From Steinernema hermaphroditum (Eukaryota; Nematoda; Chromadorea; Rhabditida; Steinernematidae): 64,000 bases of DNA. Numbering within the stretch: position 1 is the first letter of the stretch; each line of letters opens with the position of its first letter. This document shows, piece by piece, positions 47,701 to 58,954 of the stretch. Position numbers and translations under genes: made by a program. The notes beneath the pieces were generated by a model, which saw only the letters and a program-made list of their open reading frames with translations, did no database searches and was not told the DNA's origin. The stretch lies in contig CM059621.1 of NCBI GenBank assembly GCA_030435675.1, forward strand, positions 8,246,001-8,310,000, in the 5' to 3' direction.

Positions 47701-50700
47701 TCCCGCCGTGGCGGACGACCTCCCCCTCCACGAGGCTCTGCATCAGGCCCTCGGAATAGAATATTCTCCTGCAGCAGGTCACGATCTCTTCCTGCACGAA
47801 CTCCTCCATCCAGCGTTCGGTCATCAGCGCTGTGTTGCACTGGGAGACGAGCAGTTCTTCGACAAGTAGATCGCAGCCGAACTGAGCGAAGACGACCGCC
47901 TCGAACTGCGTGGAAATCGCCTCGTCCAGAAGCTGCTTGATGCAGCGTTGCGAGCAGAGGACCTTCTTGCACTCTGCGGCGATCTCTTCATCCACGAGCT
48001 TCTTGGCCCAGCGCTCAGATGTGAGCGCTGCGCTGCACTGCGCCACGATCTCCGCTTCCAGAAGGTCTTCCGCCCACGACTCGGAGGAGAGAACGGCGTT
48101 GAAGTGGAAAGTCACTTCGTCCTCCAGAACCTTCTCGACGGAACGTTTCGCGAGGAGCGCTGCTTTGCATCGGGAGACGATGGCGTCCTCCAGGAGCCAC
48201 TCGGTCTGTAGCTCCAAGAACACGCCGATCTGCGTCCGGAACCAAATCGTTTTGCGGGAGAGTCGTTCCATCGTGAATTGGCTGTACGCGTTGATGTGTT
48301 CTTCCGTCCACGCCATGGAAGAGAGGGACGCAGAGTAGTCCGAGACGGTCTCCATGCAGAACTTTTGGAACATGTGTGCGCCCAGAAGATCGTTGTGGAC
48401 CTCGGAAGCCTTCTCCCGCACGATCTTCTCCAGAATCCCGTCGAAGGTGGTGCTTATGAAGGCTTCCAGACGCCGGTTGCGATACTTGTCCAGGATCGCC
48501 GCCCTCTCGGAACGCTTTTTGGCGCGCGAGAGCTGCCCTTTGGTGACTTTGAGGCGACTCTCCTCCCTCAATCTCCGGAGACATCCCAGAGGAACGGTGA
48601 CCACGGCGATCTTCTCAGAGTCGACGTAAAATTCGAGCTTCGGCGCCATGGCCTTCAGAATCCTCTCTCCGACCTCTCTCGGCACTGAGGACCTCGCGAT
48701 GTCCACGGAAACGGCCTTCTTCGCCATCTCGAAGAGCGTCTTCTCGCTGACTTCGACGCCGTCGTCAACGTCGTGGAGGGGCTCGAAGATGGCGCCGAAG
48801 AGGGTGTTCGAGAAATGCTCGGCGGCGATCGCCACGAAGAGCTTCTTCTTCGACGCATCGCCTCCACCCCCGCCGGGTCCCACAGCGAACTGCTCGAAGT
48901 CGAGCACGAAGCCGTGCTCCTTGTCCCCCGTCTCTCTTTCCGCGAGGAACTTCACCCCTAAACACGAGGATATAGAAAGACGACTCAAGAGGACGCTTGC
49001 CTTCTGGAGAAGACGGAGAGGCTCCCGACGAGAAGAACGCGCACGCCTGGGAAATGACCCTCCGGAGCTTCACTGAATGTGCAAAGTCGTGTGGGGTACG
49101 GTAGGCAGGACACTCACTCTTTCGGGCCAGGACGCTCTGGCAGACAAGGCGGACCGTGCCGTCGACGTCCTCCGTCCAGAGACAGCGGCTCTTCGACCGA
49201 GCCATCGTTGCCAGCTGCCTGTCCCTCGCCATCTTCACCTCAGTCCTCACTAATCTCTGCATGTTCTTGTAGATAACCATCTTGACAACAAGATCCTCCA
49301 GCCAACTCTCCATGAAGTCCTTCTGGGATACAATCTTACTGAGCACAGTGTTGCACACCGTCTCCGCGAGGGAAACCCGCGCGCGCCTCTCGGTCTCCCT
49401 ACGCTCCTTCTCCATCTTGCCCCGCTCGTTGGCGGCGGTCGCCGCCTTCCGGAGGAACCCTAAATGCGACTGTCAGGTCTGCTCCCCGAAGAGGCGCGAC
49501 TCACCCTCCGAGTGGCTGTTCATGAAGCTGTTGAAGACGAGTCTACAGAGGCGCGTCAAGTAGCGCTCGGAGCCCTGCCACGAGAAGTCGAAGATGGTCG
49601 GCGCGAATAGGTCGCGCACGTCCATGGCGCCCCCCAAATCCGAGTCGAAGTAAGCGTTTAGATCGTCGATTTTCTCGGGCCCCTTCAGCGCCAGTGGCTT
49701 TCGAGGAGCCTGCAGCTTAGGAGGGCAGACGACTTCGAGCTCCTCTCGGGAGATTCCCAGCTCCTCGGCAACCCCCCTGTGCTTGATGCTCTTCTGGCAT
49801 TCGCCGCCCTCGATCGCCTTCGGCGGCTTCTTCTTGAACCTCAGCATGCTCCTCTCTTCCTGCTCCTTGATGATCTTGTGCGCTTCCGAGATCGCTTTGA
49901 CTCCCTGGAGGTCGAAGACGCAGAACGTTTGCTTCTTTTTTCCATTCATCAAATCAAGGGTCCGCGCCGAGACGACCGCCATGACGGCCAGCTTTGGTGT
50001 CGTCGTGTTCCCGATGAAAGGCTCTAGGTTCATCAGCACCGGCGGGATTGTGACGTTTAATGTGAGCTTGAACGAGGGTCTCCTTGGCCTGGCGGGCTTG
50101 GGTTTGAGGATCGCGACTTGTTGGTCAGTGTGGAAGGTCTGCACTATGCTCGTGACTTCTTTGTTTTCGCGGGGCTCCGGTAGATCGTCTTCGTCGGATC
50201 GACAGGCCTCGATTGCGAGCTGTCCACAAAGCATCTCCCCAAGAGGTCTGTACCGCTCCATGGCCAGAGGTCTACTGGGCGGCTCGCGGTAGATTGCCAC
50301 CTGGAGATTCTTGGGATCAGAAGAAGAAGGCGTTTGAGGAGCAGGGCTTTCGGGATCGGTGGCGAGATGATCGAAGGCCGGATACTGCGAGCCGGTGTCG
50401 TACTGTGGAAGGAAGCCGGGGATGTTCGTATTGGGAGGACTCTTCTTCGGATCGTCCGCGCCAGTCGTGTTCGGCAACTCCACAGGATCTGTTGCTCCGG
50501 TCACTTTCTGGGCGTCCGAACCTCGAGGCAGATTCTCGTCGGAACGCCTCCACGACCCTCTGTGTCCCGAGGTCATGTTCTGCGACGACTGGCCCTCCTG
50601 GGTCCTGGTCCTTTGCGCCCTTGTCTTCTCCCTGGAGCCGGTGCTCCTCGATCTCCTCGGCGGCTTCGCCTTCGGGTTCCCTCTCTTCGGGTTCCCCGAC

Positions 50701-53700
50701 TCCGGCATGTCCGTCGCCTCTCCGAACTGGTTGCATTCCATGTCCGCCGTCGACTGAAAAAAGTCCGTACGGTGGGTGACCAGCGAGGACGTGGACATGT
50801 TGTTGGTTATCGTTCTCTTCTCGTTGCCGTGGCTGTCGGTGATGATCGTCACGTGCTGCTGCACGTTGACGTTCTGCTGCACGTAGATGTTCTGCTGGAT
50901 AATTGGAGGAACGTAGTAGCCCATCTGCCTATAGCCCTCGGGGTAGTCGGCGGCCTCCAGGGTCCCCCGGAGCCCCGAGGCGATCTCGTCGATTGGACGC
51001 GTGAACCGCGGCGTCTGCCACTGCACGGGGAGTTCGTGCATGAAGCGTGGCACGGAAGACGGCGGCAGCTGTCGCAAATCTTCCACCTCGGTGACCGTGG
51101 CTCTCAGATGCTCGCCTGTTCGTGGGACGTCTTCGAAGAAGTTGATCAGAGGTGAGGCGATGCGGTCCTCTTCGGCCTCGGGCTCCTCGACGACCGGCGT
51201 GGCGTGGCCAAACGCCTCCCTGTAGGTGGAGCCCTTGAGGATGTCTTCCATGAAGCTCTCGGAGAACTCCTCTGTCCCCAGATTCTCCCGGAGCTCTGGG
51301 AACTCTTTCGTGAGGCTGAGGCTATCGTTCGGAGCGCTCCCCGGTGATGTGGCCGGGGACACGTCTTCGCACTCGAATTCGTCGGGGTGCAGGCCGCTGA
51401 CGTCGACCGCCACCGCCATTTCTTCAGTCTTCGGCTCCTCGACCTCCTTGGGGGCTTCGATGGCGAGCATTTTCGAGGGCCAGATGTCGGCCTCATCCGA
51501 CGAGGAGTCGTCGCTATGGATCGGGGAGAAGTGCAGTGGCGACAGAAAAAGGGGCTCCTCTTCTTTCGGAGAAGCCTCTTCTGCCTCCATATCCTCCAGG
51601 TTCCTCAACTCCTCCTCCTCTTCCACTGAAGTCTCCGAAGACTCATCTGAAGTTTCCGACGAGTCCTCCATCTCCGAGGAGTCTTCGTGAACGTTTTTGA
51701 ACAAACTTGAAGGTCCCTCTTTCTTCCTCGGGGCCTCCTGAACTGGCGCTTCCTCCTTCACTGGACTCATCGCAGGCTCTTCCTTGTCGGCATTCTTCGA
51801 CGTCTTCTCCGCGTTGTCATACTCTGGCCCCGGACTCTTCAGTGCATCTCCTACGGTGCTGCTCGGACTGACAAAGGAGGACTTCGCGCTCGGAGTCTTC
51901 GAAGCCATCCGAATCGGGCTTCCGGAAGGGGTGACCACGACCAGCGTCGATTCTTTCTTCCCGTCGCCTTCCTCCTTATCCTCTTTCTCGAACGATTCGA
52001 CGTCGTCGTACCAGGAGATGATGTCCTCCCCCGTGGTGTGGTACCTCTCGACTTTTGGAGCGCCGAAATCCGGAGTCGTCGGCTTCTCCGGTGGATCTTC
52101 GTCGTCGTCTTCGTCTTCCGCAAAAGTACCGTAGGTTTCAAGCATGCTGTAGCCGTGTATCGGAGTGAAGGCGAGGTCATCCATCTTGGCTACAGAGGAC
52201 ATATAATCTGGGCACACAACTAGTTCCTTACCCGACGGCTGGCTGTCTTTTTTCACGTCCTTCTGGATGGGCCCGGGGAGATCGCTGGATTCTGAGTCGT
52301 CGCTGTCACTTTCACTCTCGCTCTCGCTTTCACTGTCGCTGTCCGTCTCCGACTCTGACTCCGACACATTCTCCGTGACAATCATGGCCATCTCCTTCGG
52401 GACTTCTTCTTCTTCGGCCTTCTTCTCTTCCTCCACCTCCATCTTCTCTTCCTCCACCTCCATCTTCTCTTCCTCCACCTCCTCCTCCTCCTCTTCCTCT
52501 TCCTCCTCCTTCTCCTTCTCGACTTTCTCATTTACCTTATCCTGTTCTTTTGGGATCTCTTCCACCCCTTTGTTCTCCTCATCTGCCTTCACATCGTAAC
52601 TTATCTCCTTCGGCCTCTCCTCTTCGATCTTCTCAGCAATCTTCGGCGCTTCCAGATCTCTCTCCTCCTCATTCTTCTGTTTATCATCCTTCGTTTTTCC
52701 ATGTACCATGTCCACTACTGTCTCCTTCGGCCTCTCGTCTTCGAACTTTGCAGACTCTTCCTCTTCTTTGGGTCCTTCCACCACCCTCTTTTTCTCCTCC
52801 TTCGCCAACGGCCTCTGCTCATCTCTCCTGCCCCTGTCCTCTTCTTCCCCGACCGAGTCCCTTCTTCGCCCTATGCTCTCTTCTTTTTTCTTCACCTTCG
52901 GCTTGTCCGACGCCTTCTCTCTTCTCCGCTCCCTCTCTCTTTCAGAAGGCCGCGGGCTGTCCTTCTGCCGCTCGCCCTTCGGGCTGCTCACCAGGGGTGT
53001 GTGCACTCTTGGACTCTCTTGGGGCTTCTCTGTCGACGACGCTTGCGATTTCTCGTGGATCTTCCGCGACGTCGAAGGCGATCTGATGGAGGACGATGAG
53101 CACGGCTGGTTGAAGAGGTCGTCTATCATCTGCGCATTGCTCGTCTTCCTCTGAGGCTCCTTTAACTTTGACGACGAGCTCTCCTTCGAGGAGCTCTCTT
53201 TCGACGACCTCAGGAGTTCAGCCGGCTTCCTCACGATGCTCTGCACCACCTTCTTGACCACCTTCGGGATGTGTGGCCTAACATTTCCCATGAGGGCCTG
53301 GGAGAAGAAGGGATTGTCGGGAATCAGTGACTTCTGGGCGCTTGTCGAGGGCTTCGGTTCTTCTCGCGAATTCTTCCGCTTCGCCTTCTTGTCCTCCTTC
53401 TCGTTGTCAGGCGGTTTCTTCAACATCGACGGCGTGAGGCGACCGCTGGAGGCGGGGGATCGTACGGAGTGTCCGTTAGGGGAAGCAAATCTGCTCGGGG
53501 TGCCCTGACGGCTCCCGAACGACGAGGGAGTGCCTCTCCTCACCGGAGCGGGAGCCGAGGGAGCGCCATTGGCGCGGTAAGTCCCGTTTCGGCTCGCGGA
53601 GGCCCCCGATGCCGAGGGAGACGACTGGCCGGGGACCCGCGCAGCCTGCCTGAGAGGCGCCTTCTGGTCGCCAAACTCGACACAGATAGCCTCGCGACCA

Positions 53701-54080
53701 CCCTTCAGAAGCCTCAGACGGCGGTAGCGCAGCGTTAGGGGGCGCGCCGCCGTCCGCACCAGAAGCGTTCCGGAGTGCACGGCGGTGGAGCTGGTCGCGG
53801 CAGCCTCCTCGAACTCTTCCTCCACATCGTCGTCGGCGTCGCCGTCCGCCGTCACAAAAACGCGGCCGCCGCCACTCGAGTTCGCGATCACCTGTGCGGC
53901 GACCGACAGCAGCTCACTCGGTCGGCTTACTCTCAGCACTCTTTTCTGATTCGGCGGACAAACTGCAACGAAACGATCAGATGGGAGGAAGAGTTCGCGC
54001 CACTTCGCAGCTGCAACCACCCGCATTAGTCCGCCCACCCCTCCCCTCGTCCAAGGCAACAGTGGAAAAAACCGAGTCAT
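44793..54080 (-). CDS. Giant protein with acidic low-complexity half and 22-residue repeats
   Basis: Exons: (54080 or 53962)-49505, 49459-49118, 49072-49001, 48957-45809, 45712-45634, 45588-45394, 45343-45018 and 44972-44793. From ATG 54080 this gives about 2,972 residues. Alternatively an exon starting at 53962 is spliced in frame from the ADA2 gene upstream. I do not recognise the family. The N-terminal 1,000 residues are Ser/Lys/Glu-rich, with long Glu runs and an (SE)n/SD stretch. A more structured part follows (residues about 1290-1500). The 3.1-kb exon encodes a helical region with 13 exact 22-residue repeats and flanking degenerate copies. The tail is basic and Ser-rich (KRRNARK, KSRRRAPPP), suggesting a nuclear protein. 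The intron at 48958-49000 is GC-AG. Confidence 0.8.
47339..48196 (-). repeat. Thirteen in-frame 22-residue (66-bp) protein repeats
   Basis: Starting at 48196 and reading down, 13 units of exactly 22 codons follow each other with no insertion or deletion. Examples are units starting LLEDAIVSRC, VLEDEVTFHF, LLEAEIVAQC, LVDEEIAAEC, LVEELLVSQC, FVQEEIVTCC and LLHEEIVFRC. The consensus is hydrophobic at 1-2, E at 3 and 5, I/V at 6-7, often C at 10, A/V and L/F at 13-14, and ERW or ESW near 17-19. DNA identity between units is low, so the repeats are old and kept in length by selection on protein shape. Confidence 0.93.
52423..52485 (-). repeat. 21-bp tandem repeat coding for MEVEEEK
   Basis: Three copies of a 21-bp unit inside the Glu-rich part of the giant gene encode three MEVEEEK-type heptads, next to a poly-Glu run. 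This is slippage-prone sequence. Confidence 0.85.
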
Positions 54081-55800
54081 GCGAAAAGTTGAAAAGCTGC
54101 GAAGTGGAATCGGAAAGACGACTCACCCGAGACGACCGTAATCCCCTTGAAACGGAAGCGTCTGTACTTCGAAACGATGCCCTGGGCCATGTGGAAGTGC
54201 GTGTCCCCCGTCCTCAGCGTCGAGACGAGCTCCTGGTCGAAGCATCTGCTCAGCCGCTGCATCAGCGCGTCCATCGGCTTCTTCGGCTTCATGTCGCCGT
54301 TCGTCTGAAACACCGTAACCCTTCAGCGCTTCCTGAGGGACAAAGAACGGACCTTGAGGGCCGTGACGAACTTCGAGACGAGGCCGAATTCGCGGACGAT
54401 GCCTTTCGCCACTTCGCGCTCCTTCTGGTCGCGGCGGTAGCGCTGCATCCGAATCCGTTTCACCTCTAAAGGTACGGTAGAGAAGAGATTCTGGAAGGGC
54501 CTACCGTTCTCGAACTCCCTTCCGGCGTCGCAGACGGCGCGTTCGAAGAGGTTGTTGCCGCAGATAAGCAGTTCGGAGCGATTCCTTATCTCCTGAAAAG
54601 GGAGCGGATGGCGTGTGGACCTATGACGCGTCCACTGACCACTTCGAAGTCGTCGCGCGCAGGCATGTAGCCGAGGGCGTTCAGGTCGTCGTCCTTCACC
54701 TTGCCCGTGTGGTCGCTGAAGGGGCGCCTCTCTCTCATCAGATGGAGCGACTCGGGGAACCGCCTGTGCAGCACGGTCAGGCGCTTCTTCGAGGCGGCGA
54801 GCCGTGCCTTGTGGAGTTTCGCCTGGAACGCGGCTGTAGGGAAACGTTGCAGGGCAGGACCCACCTCTGCTACGGACTTCTGGTTCTTGCCCTTCTTCCC
54901 ATGTTTCTTCTTCGGCTCCGTCGGACTCATCGGACGGTCCTTCTCGGAGAGGACGATGGGGATCGGGCAGCTGATCATGTGGGAGGCAACGCCGGTCAGG
55001 TCCAGAGGATATTTCTCGAAGAGAGTACGGATGACGTCCAGTGACACACGCAACGGCGGATGTTTTGCCATTATCCTTTCGACCTTCGCTTTCCAGTGAG
55101 CCATGAATATTCGTCCTGAACAGAGGAGTGACCTTCCAGAAGCCGAAGGGGGCAACGCACCGCATTCCTTGGTGGTTTCCTCGGCCGGGTTGAAGCAGAA
55201 GGACTCCTTGTAGTTCGAGGGGCCCTCGTACGTTGGTTCCTCCGTTGACCTCACGAGGTTCCAAACGGCGCCGTTCAGGAAGAACTGGTCGAAGTGACTT
55301 CGTGCTGCCAGGGCTTTCCTCTTGTCGGGGAAGTATTTCATCGATTCCTCCCTGAATAGGTAAGTGCTCAATTTTCAGCGTTTCTCTCCAACGATGTTGT
55401 GTTGCCTCGTGGCGGGGGGTTTCAATGCCAGAATAGCTAAGTGCCTACTCACCAGTTGCCCAGCTTGTATTCACGCACAAAATCGAAGAGAGTGAGGTCG
55501 TCGGAGAGGTTCCACACGAGTCCGTCGCTCCCTACGGGACAGATCGGAGGACCCACGGGGTCGACAACCTCGTAGTTGTGCCCCCGGGAGTGCTCCCCGG
55601 CCTCGGCGCCCAGTTGAAAACACTGAAAGGAGGCTTCGGTGACTCGGTCCGGTTGAAGGCCATCTTACGGGAATACAGAGAGTCGTCACCTTTCTTTTGC
55701 ATTCTACGCACTTCACGTAGGCTCCGTTGAGGTTGGAGGTGCATACCGAACACTGCCGGAGGGCTTCGTCCCTCTTCGTGTGTGGCGACGACTCGGCCAT
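54077..55800 (-). CDS. ada-2: ADA2-like SAGA coactivator subunit (TADA2 family)
   Basis: Exons 55800-55669, 55622-55453, 55351-55161, 55115-54640, 54592-54505, 54465-54353 and 54304-54077 give 465 residues if translation ends at TGA 54077-54079. ADA2 links the GCN5 acetyltransferase to the SAGA complex. A ZZ zinc finger (CSVC, CVEC, LCIPC, then AEAGEHSRGHNY) is followed by a SANT-type segment (LTLFDFVREYKLGNW, ARSHFDQFFLNGAVWNLV). Next come a GYMPARDDFEV block and the R/K-rich helix RIRMQRYRRDQKERE. The C-terminal SWIRM domain of animal ADA2 is not visible. A strong GTGAGT donor at 54126 can instead splice in phase to 53962 in the giant gene. ATG follows a ccagaacacag sequence. The gene is divergent from MAK16. 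Confidence 0.87.
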
Positions 55801-56445
55801 CTGTGTTCTGGAAGCGAGCACAGTCGGATCGACCGCGAGATCCACGCGGAAAAGCGCGCTAAACGACGCGAGAGGTCGTGCGCCCGCCTAACCCACTGCG
55901 GGACCACGACCGCACGCATATTATTAGCCGTGTGCAGTCCACCATACTGCGAACTTTACTACAGAGTCAAGAATTTCCATCCAAGACTCCCTTGAAAAAC
56001 TGAGACATGCGCGTGGTACGTCTTAACGCGATGAACGTGAACACAGCAAGGCGGGTACGGTAGGAAATCGGATGGAATTTGCATCGAACATGCTTTAGAT
56101 TCTCTTGTTTGTGACAGTTTCTTTTGCTTTTCTTTTGATCCACCACTTCTGGAGATATACAGTATGGCCTGCAGCTCGACCTCCTCCGCGAATTCCTCTC
56201 GAATATTCCCTCGCTATGGACAGAAATTAAGGAAATTTGGACATCTCTTGCTCTCTCTTCAGGAAACTGAAGCATTTCGCAATAAGGAAGCTAGCTTTGT
56301 TTTAAGGAAAGGAGATAGTATGTGAAACGGTGAATGGAGGGGCTTGGCGACGTATCTGTGGATTGAAGATATTTCGCAATCGCGATGCTTTCTGTTTAGC
56401 ACCAGTTCCGTGCGAGTGCTTCTCACCTTGAACATTTCAGGTAAA
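55801..56445. other. Shared promoter region of ADA2 and MAK16
   Basis: 645 bp between divergent start codons. An acceptor (acatttcag) lies 5 nt before the MAK16 ATG. No other gene is seen. A TACGGTA heptamer is near 56056. Confidence 0.5.
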
Positions 56446-57635
56446 ATGCAGTGTGATGAGATTACCTGGGACATCCTCAACAAGAACCACTGCTCGTTCA
56501 AGGCAGTGTAAGTCCCTATCGACAGTCTTGTACTCTAAGATTGTTCGTTTAGGACGGAAACGCAGAAGTTCTGTCGAAACGGATTCAACTTAACCGGTCT
56601 CTGCGATCGCAAATCATGTCCTCTAGCTAACAGCCAGTATGCCACTGTGCGCGAAGAGAAGGGCGTCTGCTACTTGTACATGAAGGTCGTCGAGAGAAGT
56701 CACTATCCTCGCCGTTTGTGGGAGAAGGTCAAACTGTCCCGCAACATGACTAAGGCCATGGAGCAGATCAACGAGAATCTGATGTACTGGGAGGGTTTCA
56801 CGCGCCAAAAGTGCAAAGCTCGTCTTGTACGCATTCACCAGTACCTCATCCGTGCTCGGAAGTTCAAGCTCAAGGGAGTGTGAGTTACTTCGCATCTGGT
56901 CAGCGTCCACGATGTTTGTTTAGCGAACAGAAGCTGATTACGCTCCCGCGCAAGACCGAACGTCGTGAGAAACGTCGCGAAGAGAAGGCTCTCATTGCTG
57001 CCAAGTTGGAGCAGAACATAGAGAAAGAGCTGCTGAGCCGTCTCAGCGAGGGAATGTACGGCGAAATCTACAACTTCAACAAGGAGACCTTCGAGAAGAT
57101 GCTCGACGACAGAGAGGTTGAAGTGGAAGAAGAGCTGGATGAGGACGTCGTCAGTGTCAGTTTGGGGTGGCTGTAAACTATGAGCTTCTTGTAGGGTCAA
57201 CGTGAGTACGTGGCGGATTTCGACGAATCCGACGATGAGGACATCGAGGACGGCGGAAACGGAGGCGCCACTCCTCCTGATACCGACGACGAAGACGAGG
57301 ATGACGAAGAAGAAGAAGATAGTGAGGACGATGAGGACGCAATCTTCGACGCAAATGAAGTGGATGACGAAGAAGAAGATGAGGAGGAAGAAGAAGAGAT
57401 GGAAACCGAGGAACCCGCTGACGACGAGGAGGCTTCTGACGAGGAAGAAGAGGAGGAGGTGAAACCCAAGAAGAGCTTGCTGAAGAAGGCCGGCAAGAAA
57501 GGCGCTCGCAAGTCGGTTCGGTTCGACGTTCCGGCGCCCAAGGCGAGGAAGGTCGCGCCGGCCAAGAAACGCCGCCCAGTTCTGGAAATCGAATACGAAA
57601 ACACGCCTCAGGAGAAACGCCGTCTACGACACTGA
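56446..57635 (+). CDS. mak-16: MAK16 ribosome biogenesis protein
   Basis: Exons 56446-56507, 56553-56879, 56924-57155 and 57195-57635 encode 353 residues. MAK16 is a nucleolar factor for the 60S ribosomal subunit. The Ribosomal L28e/Mak16 domain is plain: [78 protein letters not shown] and [16 protein letters not shown] long Asp/Glu-rich region follows (residues about 235-300). The C-terminus is basic ([15 protein letters not shown]). Length is usual for the family. Confidence 0.97.
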
Positions 57636-57798
57636 GGAGTCCCTCACACTGCTGTTTTGTTGTTTTACAAGTTGTTGTTTGTTGTTCATTGTTGAAGAAG
57701 TATACTCGACAGAACGACTCCGTTATTAGCTTCGCATGCCACTTTACAAACAACCGGAAGAATATATTTACAACATTAAAGAAGACCCAGCTCCATAT

Positions 57799-58371
57799 CT
57801 ACTTTTTGGAGAGAAGCGCGGCGACCAGCACGCCTCCGACGACAGCAGCCGCTCCGCCACCCAGAATCGCCATACCCATGATTCCATCTGAAAACAGCAC
57901 AGAGCAGGCCTAAATTGAATCTCGTTTGAGCGCCCACCTTTCTTCATTCGTTTCTCGATGAGCGCCTTGAGCTCCGTGGCCTGGCGGTTCTGATTTTCTG
58001 CGTGGAGCAGAATATCGACGTAGGAGAGCGCCTTATCGTAGTCTTTGGCGCGGGTGTGTGCTATAGCAAGGAAGTACACATAGTCCCGCTTGGGAATATC
58101 TTCAGTGTCCCGGCGGAGAAGGCCCTCGAGCAGCTCAATTCCCATCTGGACATCGCGGCGGTTCGAGCGGATCAAAGCGTGCGCGAACTGGAAGACCGCA
58201 ACAGCGCTCGGTTGTCCGCGCTTCAGCTGCTCGGCGTACACTCGTCGGAACATCTAGAACCAAAAAGGAGTTAAACTAATGGCAGAGATCAGGAGGACAA
58301 AGAGGTGACTGGAGGGATTGACATACCTCCAGATCATTGGGATCCACAACTTCGTCCACAATGCAGTCCAT
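57799..58371 (-). CDS. fis-1: FIS1 mitochondrial/peroxisomal fission protein
   Basis: Exons 58371-58327, 58253-57938 and 57887-57799 encode 149 residues. Fis1 is a tail-anchored outer-membrane adaptor for organelle fission. The tandem TPR-like core has FQFAHALIRSN, GIELLEGLLRR, KRDYVYFLAIAHTRAKDYDKAL and RQATELKALIEKRMKK. The last exon is the C-terminal membrane anchor (GMAILGGGAAAVVGGVLVAAL) with a short lysine tail. The first exon encodes only 15 acidic residues. An acceptor (gttttcag) stands 8 nt before ATG. The gene converges on MAK16 with 163 bp between them. Confidence 0.95.
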
Positions 58372-58954
58372 GTCGTAATCTGAAAACAAGAAGACATTAC
58401 AAGCTCGGTCTCATCCTCTTCTCACGCAAATCGATAACGGCAACAAAAGAGAACACGCAAAAACGCGATTTCAAAATCGCCAGAGAAAAGTCGCCCTTGC
58501 ACTCAGATCAGATGGCGTCAATGTTGCGAAACGCACTGCGTCCACCACGAACACAAGGAAGGAAATACGCGAAAGTCGCCACTTCGAAACAATGTGAGTG
58601 GCATGATCTGCAAACACGAGTTCTCATTATCACCTCCACTCTAGATCGCGCCAAGACCACGTGTAAACGGCGACGCATCTCCGCCGCAGTGCTTCTACGA
58701 CGACACTAATAAACAGCAAACATAAACACCCACCCCAACCACCTTCTCCAAAAGCAATGCATCGCTAAAATGCGAAGACCCTCTTGGGATATATCTCCGA
58801 CGGTACAGAAGCGCATCCACAAGGTCAACGGCCACACAGAACAAATTTAATGCTACACGCTAGAAAGACTCATCAGAACTATGACTTGCATCAGCATGTA
58901 ATGTGGGAACACTGTAATACGATAAAGAAACCATAACGCAACAAAGAGACAAAT
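58372..58954. other. Spacer between FIS1 and CCAR1/LST-3-like genes
   Basis: 583 bp. Both neighbours are on the minus strand. A plus-strand open frame (58305-58709) overlaps the FIS1 start and has no recognisable similarity, so I do not call it. Nothing else is seen. Confidence 0.45.

Noticed and set aside
58305..58709. A 134-codon plus-strand frame over the FIS1 start
   Set aside because: No similarity and no clear splice or start context; it overlaps the FIS1 first exon in antisense.
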